In this document: positions 1-10,150 of the stretch, piece by piece
Layout: each line of letters starts with the position of its first letter
Position numbering within the stretch: the stretch's first letter is position 1
Source: Desarmillaria ectypa
Lineage: Eukaryota; Basidiomycota; Agaricomycetes; Agaricales; Physalacriaceae
Assembly (NCBI GenBank): GCA_030407005.1
Contig: JAUDYN010000021.1
Span: 1-34,267 of the forward strand
Length of the DNA stretch: 34,267 nt
Direction of reading: 5' to 3'
The notes under the pieces: generated by a model
Told to the model about the DNA's origin: nothing
The model's database searches: none
Seen by the model: the letters and a program-made list of their open reading frames with translations, nothing else
Made by a program: the position numbers and the translations under genes

Positions 1-612
1 AGAAGAAACTTGATGCAAATGAACAGGACCATTCATAATCCTCAAAAAAGCTGGCACTTCAGTGTACAAACTGAAGTTACCATCTCATTGGAAAATCCAT
101 CCATGATTCAATGAGAAATTATTTACTCCTCACATCCAAACCTTCATTTTCAAATCACAACAACCACCTCCTCTCTCTCCCAGACCTTGGTGATGGATAG
201 GAGGAATATGAGATTGAAGAAGTATTGGATTCCAGAACCACTGTGTATTGAAAAAAAAGAGGACAACCATCAAAGGAAGTCATAGACTACTTTGTCAAAT
301 GGAAAGGATGGATGCAAGAGCATAACTCCTGGTCAAGACACCAAGATGGGCAATGCCCAGGAAGCATTGCAGAGTATAAGAAGAATGTCAACTGAACTTT
401 ACACTCTACCAAATCATAACTAGCAAAGAAGATGGTCAAGATACTTGACCACAAATATTCTGACAATAGCAATATTGCATACCTCACTCAACAAAAGGAT
501 TGGACTCTGGAAATGGATCATTAATCTGGACTAGAACCAATGGAAATCACTGATTGACCAATATTGGATTGATCAAATCACATCGCAACTTGAAATCCAC
601 AAAGAGAGTCTT
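1..612 (+). pseudogene. Ty3/gypsy chromovirus pol, 3' end (integrase C-terminus and chromodomain), element 1
   Basis: This is the tail of a retrotransposon polyprotein cut by the left window edge. Positions 1-110 translate to the segment that follows the integrase core in fungal gypsy elements (KLDANE, then GPF, KLPSHWKIHP and FNEKL), and about 275-400 is a chromodomain with the core FVKWKGW followed by NSW. Chromodomains in this position are known to direct integration toward modified chromatin. After the chromodomain comes an extra tail (around 430-600; DHKYSDN, YLTQQ) that matches the one in element 3 at 14.7-14.88 kb. In-frame stops and at least one shift make it non-functional. It runs straight into a hairpin, a purine-rich tract (637-643) and the LTR at 644, the normal order for the 3' end of such an element. 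Confidence 0.85.
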
Positions 613-631
613 AGCAGTTGGGACAACTGCT
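613..631 (+). other. Inverted repeat (hairpin) just before the polypurine tract of element 1
   Basis: AGCAGTTG at 613-620 and CAACTGCT at 624-631 are perfect 8-bp complements with a 3-nt loop (GGA). The hairpin lies at the end of pol and 6 bp before the AAGGGGG tract. The equivalent site of element 3 (14880-14898) keeps a 6-bp version. Confidence 0.6.
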
Positions 632-643
632 TTAACAAGGGGG

Positions 644-1040
644 TAATAATTATGATTTTCTATTTTTACTTATCTTATCATAACATCTTATCACTGTTCT
701 CACTCTATATCACTTATTCATCAATAAACACTATTGATCCTCTCATGCTATCATCCAGATCCCACCATCTGACTATGGTAACACTTGATAGAACCTCAAA
801 CCACATGGTTCATGAACAATATACACATAGATGATGCTATTATTAGTCCCTAGCTTTTAGTATATAAGTAGGACACTTATTGTATATATTCCCTATCTTC
901 CAATTAAACTTAAATAATATACTCTTCTACACTCCTCTAAAGATCTATACCACACTCTTATTATAGGTGATTGTCTGAACATGAGACAAGCCCAAGAGTT
1001 GCACCTGATTCCAAGATCATATATAAACAAGATCCTAACA
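644..1040 (+). repeat. LTR A of the chromovirus family
   Basis: It begins directly after the purine tract ending at 643 and ends with CCTAACA at 1040, about 397 bp. It aligns with LTR C (14911-15296) throughout: TTACTTATCTTATC near the start, a TATA element TATATAAGTAG at 861-871, then TTCTACACTC and a GGTGATTGTC region near the end. It is the 3' LTR of the pol tail on its left and is also followed directly by the gag of another copy, so two element bodies share it. It has essentially no CpG. Confidence 0.75.
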
Positions 1041-2860
1041 GTTCTCAGACCCTTCTGTACTGCAGCCTGGGAACTCTGATGAAGCAATATCAAGGCCAGA
1101 ATCACCTGGCCAAGAATATATCTGAACATAGACAATACTTAGCCCTCAACAGAGGAGAGCCATACATGGCCCCAGCACTGGTGGCCACTATCCACACCCA
1201 GATATATGCTAACTGAGACAGAGAGTTATATCTCCCAGCCACAGGAGACCAGGTATCAGGGCTATGCCCTAGGACTGATGATGAGCAGTAGGAGCTGGAA
1301 TGTTCTCTTCAAATATTAGCCTAAAGAGAGGGAGATTAGCCAGACCTTGACTAGAGAGAGGCTGAATTTTGGAACTTTTACATATGATACAGGATATTAC
1401 ACAGGGTTGGAAACAACCCAACCCTAATACATGCCTCATTTTAGTTATCTGCCTGATACATCTGAATATCAACCTCAACCATTATCTGACTCACTGCCTA
1501 TAAACTGAGTTCAACAATCAGGCTTCTATCCCTTTCTATCAAAAAGCCTTCTATTTGCAGGCATGGGAGAAGATCCCAGATCAAGTTCTGTACCCACAAA
1601 AATCCTGCAAACCATCAGCAAAAAAAAGAATACAATTAGCCAAGGACCAATTGGCTGAAAAGGAACAGTGAATCACAAAGCTATGATAAGAACTAGAAGA
1701 AGCTGAGACAGCACAAAACCTTCATGCTGATCTTTGGCAACTCCTGAATAAGGGAAAGCAGCCAGAATGAGGTTGACTCTGAGAACCACCAAAGAAGCCC
1801 ACCTCTAGACCAGACTAATACTTGATTCCATACCCACCCTCTGGACAAGCCCCTCTAGACCCCTACTCAAATCCTGTCAGGAATGCACCCAACAAGGCTC
1901 CTTACCTAGGTATCAAGCCTATCCTAGTCCAACCCTCAAAGCTGTTCAAAGGAGACTATGCCAATATCAAATAGTTTATAGGTGACTGCATTATCTACTT
2001 TGAGATGTTCAGATATTATTTCCAACTTTTGTCACATCTCATATTGTTTGCCATGTCCCATTTTGAAGGAGCCACCAAGGACTGGTGGGTCTATAAATGA
2101 CTCAAGTACTGGATGATTGATGACTGGACCAGAGTTGCTGCTCACTTCTAATATTCAAGCTGGGAAGAGTTCATCAAACTAGTAACACAATAATTCCAAG
2201 ACCCAGTGATCATAGAAGTATATGAGAAGCAGATATTTGACCTCTGGATAGGAACCCAACTGGCAAACCATTACTTTCAGAAGCTGGAAGAAGAGGGTAA
2301 ATTGGCCAGATGATAAACAGATAAAAATGAGTGGGGTGCCATGGTCAAGACCATATGATTGGGAGTCTCCAGCTTGTATACAACCTTTATTTCAAACATG
2401 GGTGTCAACATTCCCCACTCTTATCCAGAATGAAAGGAGCATATCCTCCATATGTACAAGAAATATCAGCACAAATGAGTCTTTGACCAGACTTCTAGAA
2501 TCCCTTGAGACAATGTTAAGAAAGATGCCCCCTGACCTCAAACACATTCTGGTAGCAAACCAGCTGCTGGGGCATCAAGTTTGACAACCTCAAAAATAGC
2601 AACAAGCATGGATCTCAGATGGTATATATCTATAGGTCAGTGAACAATATACAGAGGACTGGGACAGCCAATGGAGGTTGATTGATAAAAGGCAGAGGGA
2701 TGGTGCTTCTAATGCAATGAGAAAGGCCACATAGCAAAAGACTGTCCCAAGAAGAAGAAATATTGGGACATTCAGTCTATGGTGGTCACTAAGGAGGAGG
2801 AAAAGAGCAATGCCAAGATCGAGGAAGTAAAAGCCTAGGTTGCCAAGGGTTCAATTCTTC
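1041..2860 (+). pseudogene. Gypsy gag remnant, element 2
   Basis: This is a degenerate capsid/nucleocapsid gene aligning with the better preserved gag of element 3. The N-terminal part (1095-1250) matches the WPRI...LALNRG...GDL block. The capsid-like part (about 1930-2450) includes KLFKGDY-like and KDWWVYK-type segments. At 2704-2745 there is a CCHC zinc knuckle (CNEKGHIAKDC) whose first interval now contains a TAA stop. Gag packages the element RNA into particles; the knuckle binds RNA. Many TGA, TAG and TAA codons show that the gene is dead. CpG is nearly absent. Confidence 0.75.
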
Positions 2861-4035
2861 TTGTGTGACCAGGATTTCAAATGGTGTGTTCCTGATTCCC
2901 ACTGGATGATCTCATTTATATTTAGAACAATCTGTACCTATATGCAACTCAAAACACAACTTTGTTTTCACTGCTTCTATCAAGAAACCACTGAAAAAAT
3001 TGAATGAAAACTAATACCACACACTAGCTAAGTGTGATGATACTATAATCTATACTGAATCCTGAGCCTCTGATGAAGCATGGGATTTGCCAGGTGGTGC
3101 TGGCACCACAATATAGACTATGCCTGGGACAAAAACAAGTTGGTAGAATGCCTTTAGGTCTCTGAAGCCAAAAGTCTCAGCACCCTCAGAGGGGTCAAGT
3201 CATGCTTTGCCAGGGTTGGTGAAGTATGGATCAAGTGCCTATCAAGGCCAAAACATGAAGGGGCCTCTTGATGATGCTACAAGAGTGGCTATTTCTTGAG
3301 TTGGCAATCTCAGGAGGAGTGGGTCATATGACTTACAGAAAAAGGAGAAGCCCAAACTATTAGCACCAATAACCTAGGGTAATCTCACTGTCCTTGATCA
3401 ACTCTTCAACATAGAGAATGGCACCTGTAAGAAGTATGACCCAGATCCTCTTATCCCTCCATCAGACACCAACACCCCATCAGACAACAAGAAAGCTGAA
3501 GAACAGATAAGATCCACCAACACCCAGGTGGTAAAAAGGGGGCACAGAGTTATGATAGTCAAAGTACCCAACAAAGAAGACAATACTGCTTTCTGTCATT
3601 GGAAAGCATCACAAACAGAAAAAGAATCAACACTCTCTGAATCCAAGGTATCTCTTAACAAGAGGGTATCCAAACACATATAGTATAAACCATTTACAGT
3701 CCAAACAGCCAAATTGATGAACACTGCTAAAGCCATCCTTTCCATATGGGTGCATCCCAAATGACTTAGTGAAATCACCAAAGATCTCATTAGAGATCTA
3801 CAGAATAAAGGAAATGATGCCCAAAAGCAACTCTACAAGCTCCAAGAACCCATTCAGTATATTCAAAGAACTAAAAGTTCTGAAAGAAACTTCATGGTCA
3901 ATGTACAGATCACCTTATGCATAGGAAAAAAGACCCTCACTACCAGAGCCCTACTCAATAGCAGCTGTACTGGTAGTTCAATCAACCATGCCTACATTCA
4001 GGAACATGGCCTAGACATCTGACAAGCCACCTGTT
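2861..4035 (+). pseudogene. Gypsy gag-pol linker and retropepsin remnant, element 2
   Basis: The first part (2861-3650) is low-complexity linker with no clear domain. From about 3710 the translation matches the segment before the protease in element 3 (AKAILSIWVHPK, then EPIQYIQ), and near 3950-3975 is the former aspartic-protease site, now LLNSSCTGSSI where element 3 has LLDSGCTSSSI, so the catalytic Asp-Ser-Gly is lost. About 15 codons further on, near 4030, the pol sequence stops and LTR B begins: reverse transcriptase, RNase H, integrase and chromodomain are all missing. This is an internal-deletion derivative. Confidence 0.7.
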
Positions 4036-4456
4036 ACAATTTTTCCATTTATCTTATCTTATCTGAGTCATACCCATGACTCATCCATCTAATCTGTTCA
4101 AGAATCCGACTCATATCCAGCCACTCACTGGCTACCACCCTCGTTCTCACCATCTGTCACCCTAGATGCTTTCTATTGGTTCTATGATCCTTCCAGATCA
4201 TTCTACATCAACACCATTTGTGCATGGACTTTAGCATTTCATCTATATATAACACCGTAGAAATACTATATAAGTAGAGTAAACTACACAGTTGTACTCT
4301 ATCTCTTGTTTAAATTATAATCATATACTCCTTGTCTACACTACACAGAAGACCTAAAAGCTTCTATCTCTCATATTGGGTGACTGTTCGAATGCATAAC
4401 AGCCCAGAGTGATCAGCTGACAGTCCCAAGTCACATGTCCAAGGCAGTGCCTAACA
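4036..4456 (+). repeat. LTR B, chromovirus family, slightly truncated at its 5' end
   Basis: The start aligns with LTR C a few bases in (TTTTTCCATTTATCTTATC compared with TTTTTCATTTTTCCTTATC). It carries the TATA element TATATAAGTAG at 4267-4277, the GGTGACTGTTCG block near the end, and closes with CCTAACA at 4456. It is more diverged from A and C than they are from each other and keeps several CpG sites (for example near 4107, 4140, 4255 and 4387), so it belongs with the CpG-rich DNA to its right or to another subfamily. The exact left border is uncertain. Confidence 0.6.
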
Positions 4457-4511
4457 TTAAACAAGAGATTCCCTTGCTTCTCTAAATGCTAGCTGTAGAG
4501 AAGACTTCTTC

Positions 4512-4685
4512 ATGCCCAAAGAAGAAAACAACCACTCAGAATCCCGAACCATCTTGCTCAGCATCGCCATAGGTGGCACCATTCTGTTAACCTTTTTTAT
4601 GGTCCTTGCCGTTTTACTCTACGAGGAAGAACTCCGGGCATTGCTTCAGCAAAGGCGAGCCCGACGACCTGCACCACCACCCTGA
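4512..4685 (+). CDS. Small single-pass membrane ORF (57 aa), unknown
   Basis: The ATG at 4512 opens a 57-codon frame ending in TGA at 4683-4685. Residues 1-13 are polar, residues about 14-36 form one hydrophobic helix (ILLSIAIGGTILLTFFMV and on), and the rest is charged then basic and Pro-rich (EEELRALLQQRRARRPAPPP). This layout suggests a membrane anchor with a basic proline-rich tail. It starts 55 bp after LTR B, in DNA that keeps its CpG sites, so it is not decayed like its surroundings. The neighbouring frame stays open after the stop and is also Pro-rich, so a one-base shift at the CACCACCACC tract would give a protein of about 115 aa. I do not recognise the family; it could be a leader or accessory ORF of a retroelement. 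Confidence 0.4.
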   Translation: MPKEENNHSESRTILLSIAIGGTILLTFFMVLAVLLYEEELRALLQQRRARRPAPPP

Positions 4686-4869
4686 CCCCCTCGACACCTG
4701 GACCATGTCAATCCCCGGGAGTTACCCCCCGCAAGACTGGGAGAATGAGAGGCAGTACCACTTGTCTGCCCCTGTGCCTAGTTCACAATTGCCTCCTCCT
4801 CTGAGGGGAGTACAGATTCGAGGCCCCCGACTCCCGGGCCCTCCTCCACCCATGCATATAATGCGCTGA
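4684..4869 (+). CDS. Pro-rich ORF segment in the next frame, possible continuation of the membrane ORF
   Basis: The frame open through 4606-4869 encodes, from about 4684, DPLDTWTMSIPGSYPPQDWE followed by a Pro-rich stretch ending PGPPPPMHIMR before TGA at 4867-4869. Trp, Tyr and Asp content looks protein-like rather than random, whereas the part of this frame overlapping the membrane ORF does not. The stop lies exactly at the start of the long repeat at 4867, so the frame was probably cut by that repeat. Function unknown; this is an inference from composition only. Confidence 0.3.
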   Translation, partial: DPLDTWTMSIPGSYPPQDWENERQYHLSAPVPSSQLPPPLRGVQIRGPRLPGPPPPMHIMR

Positions 4870-6226
4870 TATGCCGTCTATGCATTCACACCTAGATTTT
4901 GCGATTTTGTAACAATACTATTGCACATCTATCCTATACTAGTGATACATAGAGGACTATAGCTGAGGCTTCGAGCTGATAGTTAAAAGCAGTAAGCAAC
5001 TGGTAGAGCCAGGACTTAGATGCAACACCATTAGTGGGTTAAATCTACCAGCCGGCCAGACTAGTAACTCGAATGCTAGCAGGACTAAGTGAAATACAGC
5101 CACTAGCAAACGAAGGATGCTACTAGCACACAAAAACCAGGAGCAGAGTACACAGATCTCGTCAAGTTCTGTCACTAGCAGCCCAGACTGGGCATAAATG
5201 CCTAAGTCAGGATAACTAGTCACATGGCAATCTTGAAACAGGACTTAGAAATAAATTAGGAATGGATTAACCTTGAGCCCGGATCCGACTATTTCGATAT
5301 AGATCTCTTATGATCGATGCTAGTGGAGCCGGACTGCACCCTCGATCATGATCGGATAGCTGTTACAGGCACCAATATCCGGATATCCATATAACCGCGT
5401 TACTAGGGCATGTAGTTGTGCCAAGGGTGCGGAAAGACCAACTGTGGAGTCTCTAGACCGAATATTTGAAAAGAAAACAGACTAGACTGACTATTGTATG
5501 ATTATTCACCATTATTCGTGACTAGCCAAGAAATCCTTACCAATATACCCTATACCCAGATAATATTTATAGTTTTGCCTCAGTAGTATATAAGTAGTGG
5601 GATGGGCACTCGTGCAAAGCAGGCAAGCCATCCCCGCAGTTGAGCCCTCACTGGTAGTAACTGGTGTCCCCAATTAAAGGCTTTTGTGCTTGACCTCGAC
5701 GAAGTGATTAATAGTCGCTAAGTCACCTATAGAATTGCATTGAATTGAAGTCCATTAGAGTCACTGTTGTGTCCTGCAAAGGTCCGGAGTGTTTTGAAGT
5801 TAGTTCAAGCAAAGTTCTCGGAGTTATAGTTTATTCTTAGGCCAAGAGCGCCACTAGTCAGCCAAGAGTGCGACTGGTCAAGTGTTTATCACTTGTAGGA
5901 AGCAGTATAGGGCCAAGAGCGCCACCAGCCTGAAGCCGTTTCAGTCAGAACGAGCGCAGTAGCTCAAACCAAGTCACTCTTATCTAATTGTGTCTTACCC
6001 ACCCCACTAGTACGAGTAGTACTTTGTATAAACTCACTAGTAACGAATAAAACGTCTTAAAGACAATTGTACTTGATTATTGAAGTCTGCAGAGTGCTTC
6101 CATCGTACTCGAAACCGCCCGAATTCAATATTGGTGATTAAGTGTAGAGTAGTAAGAGGTTTAGTGTGATTGGTGTTCATTGCCATTCCCTAATTCTTTT
6201 GTCACTCGCCGTTACCAAGCACATCA
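4867..6226 (+). repeat. Long LTR-like repeat, left copy (CpG-rich)
   Basis: About 1,360 bp from TGATATGCC to AGCACATCA (TG...CA ends), repeated at 6952-8312. It has LTR-type signals: a TATA element TATATAAGTAG at 5587-5597, AATAAA at 6046-6051, and a GTGATTAAGTG region near the end. Three copies of GCCAAGAG(C/T)GC lie at 5841, 5861 and 5912, downstream of the TATA box, and ACTAGT occurs about six times. No polypurine tract precedes either copy and no target-site duplication is visible at the outer ends, so 'LTR' is likely but not proven. The copy keeps some 40 or more CpG sites by eye. Confidence 0.65.
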
Positions 6227-6253
6227 GCGCGAGCAGTTCTACTCTGGTACCAG

Positions 6254-6994
6254 ATGGAACGACCCACCGCCACCATCACAGCGGCCCAAGAATATGCGCA
6301 GGACATTCAGCTTGCGCTCGACGACCCTCCGCCCACTTACCCCAGCCCTCCCCTTTATCCCCCAACCCTTGCCCTCTGCCAGCAGCACTGGCACGTTAGA
6401 TCTTGCTCGCCCTCCCCAGACAGCAACAATGGGTCCTTCCACAGACCCTGAAACCCAGACGATTCTGCTATGGATCGAAACCACCCTTACAGCCTCTGGG
6501 GCCATGAAGCCTGGCCTGAGGAAGGAGAGTCAATCTCTCTCTTCTCCCTCCCCATCATCAAAATCTCTGATGATGAGTCCGATGTCATCGGAGATGACAC
6601 CCTGGTCTCAGCCCCTCCCCATGCCTCTGATGATCCCTTCAACCCAAATGAGGGGAATTTCATCTGGCCCGACCTCTCTGAGGTCGATCGAAGACTCTTT
6701 GGTCCTTTCTAGACTACTGCCTGGAAAGTTCGACATAGAGATGTCGAAGTGAGAGATCTCTGGGATGAGCCCAGAATCGAGATGGATGAGTGGTTGGCCC
6801 TCAACCAAGGGGACCCCATTCAAGTCCCAATACATGGCCCTAGCAGGGCTGATATCATCACCACCCGGATTCGTGCAAACCGCAACTGGAGTATTTTCTG
6901 CCCCTCCACAGGGGATCTATTTCCAGGGCTTCAGCCCCGAGATCCAGACGATGATATGCCATCTATGCATTCACACCTAGATTTTGCGATTTTG
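6254..6994 (+). pseudogene. Gag-like 5' fragment with PPxY motifs, CpG-rich copy
   Basis: One frame runs from ATG 6254 to TAA 6994 with two internal stops (TGA at 6449, TAG at 6710). The first 65 residues include two PPxY motifs close together (PPTY, PPLY) in a Pro-rich stretch. The next block is acidic and Ser-rich (IKISDDESDVIGDD). The last block (about 6740-6946) matches the N-terminal gag block of the elements at 1095 and 8353: RIEMDEWLALNQG, then GDLFPGLQPRD. The match ends at 6946 where the second long repeat begins, so the rest of gag is missing. The fragment is not CpG-depleted, so it is younger than its surroundings or escaped the mutation that hit them. I call it a gag fragment from the shared block only. 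Confidence 0.55.
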
Positions 6995-8312
6995 TAACAA
7001 TACTATTGCACATCTATCCTATACTAGTGATACATAGAGGACTATAGCTGAGGCTTCGAGCTGATAGTTAAAAGCAGTAAGCAACTGGTAGAGCCAGGAC
7101 TTAGATGCAACACCATTAGTGGGTTAAATCTACCAGCCAGCCAGACTAGTAACTCGAATGCTAGCAGGACTAAGTGAAATACAGCCACTAGCAAATGAAG
7201 GATGCTACTAGCATACCAAAACCAGGAGCAGAGTACACAGATCTCGTCAAGTTCTGTCACTAGCAGCCCAGACTGGGCATAAATGCCTAAGTCAGGATAA
7301 CTAGTCACATGGCAATCTTGAAACAGGACTTAGAAATAAATTAGGAATGGATTAACCTTGAGCCCAGATCTGACTATTGTGATATAGATCTCTTATGATC
7401 AGTACTAGTGTAGCTGGACTGCACTCTTAATCATGATCAGATAGCTGTTACAGACACCAATATCTGGATATCCATATAACCACATTACTAGGGCATGTAG
7501 TTGGGCCAAGAGTGCAGAAAGACCGACTGTGGAGTCTCTAGACTGAATATTTGAAAAGAAAACAGACTAGACCAACTATTGTGTGATTATTCACTATTAT
7601 TTGTGACTAGCCAAGAAATCCTTACCAATATACCCTATACCCAGATGATATTTATAGTTTTGCCTCAGTAGTATATAAGTAGTGGGATAGGCACTTGTGC
7701 AAAGCAGGCAAGCCATCCCTGCAGTTGAGCCCTCACTGGTAGTAACTGGTGTCTCTAACTAAAGGCTTTGATGCTTAATCTTGATGAAGTGATTAATAGT
7801 TGCTAAGTCACCCATAGTATTATATTGAATTGAAGTTCCTTAGAGTCACTGTTGTGTCCTGCAAAGGTCCGGAGTGTTTTGAAGTTAGTTCAAGCAAAGT
7901 TCTCAGAGTTATAGTATTATTCTTAGGCCAAGAGCACCATTAGTTAGCCAAGAGTGTGACTGGTCAAGTGTTTATCACTTGTAGGAAGCAGTATAGGGCC
8001 AAGAGTGCCACCAGTCTGAAGCAGTTTCAGTCAGAATGAGCGCAGTAGCTCAAACCAAGTCACTCTTTATCCAATTGTGTCTTATCAACCTCACTAGTAT
8101 GAGTAGTACTTTGTATAAGTCACTAGTAATGAATAAAACATCTTTAAAACCACCTTACTTGATTATTGAAGTCTGCAAAGTGCTTTCATAGTACTTGAAA
8201 CCACCCAAATTCAATATTGGTGATTAAGTGTAGAGTAGTAAGAGATTTAGTGTGTTTGGTGCTCATTTTCATTCCCTAATTCTTTTGTCACTCACCATTA
8301 CCAAGCACATCA
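6952..8312 (+). repeat. Long LTR-like repeat, right copy (CpG-depleted)
   Basis: It is the second copy of the 4867-6226 repeat, 2,085 bp downstream in the same orientation and colinear over its full length. The TATA element is at 7672-7682 and AATAAA at 8132-8137. Differences from the left copy are mostly C-to-T or G-to-A at CpG positions; fewer than ten CpG remain by eye. It abuts directly, without a leader, on sequence aligning with the gag N-terminal block of element 3, so it stands in the place of that element's 5' LTR although the 3' LTR (14911-15296) is of another family. Confidence 0.65.
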
Positions 8313-10150
8313 ATGGTATGCCAACATGGAGGCCAGAACTGCCTGGCCCAGAATCTGTCTAGAAATGGATGAGTGGTTGGCCCTTAACAGAGGCAATCCA
8401 GTATGAGGACCTAATCTAGATCCCAACATTTGCACCCAGATATAGGCCAATAGATTCTGTGAGCTTTATCCACCCATAGCAGGAGATTTGGCCCCAGGCT
8501 TATGACCAAGAATGATCAAGGAGCAGCACATATTAGGACATGCTCTCTGGGACCTGGAGAGATGAGAGGCAAATTGATGAGAATAGGTGGGATCCAGAGC
8601 CCAATTACAGTAGCTTTACACATCCATCAGGCCATTATGGCAGGCTAAAATCATTCTAGCCCTAATACATATCTTATCTCTCCTACCCACCCGATACCCC
8701 AGCTAATCAGCCAAAACTCCTTCCTGACTCACCACTAAGACAAGTCTGACAACCTGGCTATCACCCTCATCAGGGTGGTAGCATTCTATTTGCAGGCACA
8801 GGTGAAGAACCCAAAGTGAGTTCTTTCACTCCTGCAGGACCATCACAACTGATGACAGAAGAAATTTTACAAGCAGCTAAAAGTGAGCTAGCCAATAAAA
8901 AACAACACATTCAGCAAATGCATCAAGAACTCACTGAAGCAGAGGCAGCAAGAGACCTCCATATCAAAACATTCAAATTTGATAAAAAAGAAAAGGAACC
9001 TGAGTGGGAAAGACTGATAAAACCTCCATAAGATCTGTCTGCCCTATGACCAGATTGATTCTCAATCCCAAGACCACTCCTAGGAAAGAGACTATCAGAC
9101 CCTCTTCCAAACCCCATCAGAAATGCCCCCAATGATGCTCTGTATATAAGCATCAAACTAATTCTTGTCCAACCCTCAAAGCCATTCAAAGAGGATCACA
9201 ATGATATCGAATGCTTTATAGGTGATTGCATTGCCTATTTTGAAGTGTTCTGACACTACTTTCAGATGCTGTCACATCTGGTACTATTCATGACTTCCCA
9301 CTTCGAGAGAGCCACTAAAGACTGGTGGGTCTACAAGAGACCTAAATTCTGGGTTGGCGATGTCTAGGACTGCACTGTCACCCACTTCCAATACCCCTCC
9401 TAAGAAGACTTTGTCAATATGATCACTTGACAATTCAGGGACCCTGCTATCAAAGAGATCTATGAGAAGCATATGTTCAACTTGTGCATGAGAACCCAAC
9501 TGGCCTTTCACTACTTCCAGAAACTGAAAGAAGAGGCCAAGCTGGCAGATCACAGGACTGATAAATATGACTACAGCACTATGGTCAAAGCCATTCATCT
9601 AGGAGTCCTCTCCTCTTATACAATATTCATTTCCAATATAGGTATCAATATTCCCTACACTTATTCAGAATGGAAGGAGCAAATCATGTGCATATATGAA
9701 AAGTGACAATGCAAATAAGTCTTTGACCAGACTGCTGGAATCCCTCAGGAGAGATAGAAGAAGGATTCCTGACTCCTGCAACATTAACCCAGCAACAAAG
9801 CCACTGCTGGGGTGACAAGTTCCTTAGCCCCTAAGCCGACAGCCCAAAGCATTCTCAACTGGGATAATTTGATAGGCTGATGAATATCATACAAGGAGGC
9901 AGGACAGCCAATGAAAGACAACCAATGAAAAGCAGAAGGCTGATGCTTTAGGTGCAACAAGAAAGGTCATATGATGAAGGACTGCCTTAGAAGAAAAGAA
10001 TACAAGGACATTCAGTCAGTGGGGCCCACTAACATAGTGGAACCACCCATGACTAAGATTGAAGAGGCAAAAGAGTAGGTTGACAAGGGTTTGATTCCTC
10101 TTGCTCAACCAAAGTCTCAAATGGTGAGTCCTCAGCTTCTGCAGGTTGGA
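8313..10150 (+). pseudogene. Gypsy gag, element 3
   Basis: The best-preserved gag of the window, in a single frame with scattered stops. The N-terminal block (8353-8520) is followed by a possible coiled coil at about 8850-9030 (ELANKKQHIQQMHQELTEAE). The capsid-like domain spans 9180-9720, with FIGDCIAYFE, ATKDWWVYK, and QLAFHYFQKLKEEA. An intact CCHC zinc knuckle is at 9944-9985 (CFRCNKKGHMMKDC). This resembles the retrotransposon gag family, which forms the particle and binds RNA. Stops are TGA, TAG or TAA consistent with C-to-T decay. Downstream the frame continues only to about 10150. Confidence 0.8.

Noticed and set aside
2327..2584. 85-aa plus-strand ORF
   Set aside because: It overlaps the decayed gag of element 2 in part and has no independent codon character; it is a by-product of the gag sequence.
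4380..4400. tRNA-like GTTCGAAT box
   Set aside because: It lies in LTR B and no cloverleaf can be drawn around it. No tRNA, rRNA or CRISPR array was found in the window.
4512..4869. An envelope-like gene at the 3' end of a retroelement
   Set aside because: The ORF is tiny, has a single helix, no visible signal peptide, cleavage site or Cys pattern, and no polypurine tract follows it. There is no support for an envelope function.
4957..7308. Two 88-aa minus-strand ORFs (4957-5223 and 7042-7308) nearly identical to each other
   Set aside because: They are the same place in the two copies of the long repeat, so their similarity reflects the repeat. They cross the upstream promoter half of an LTR-like sequence and have no domain.
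9284..9598. 104-aa minus-strand ORF
   Set aside because: It is antisense to the gag capsid region, whose plus-strand reading has clear family motifs.
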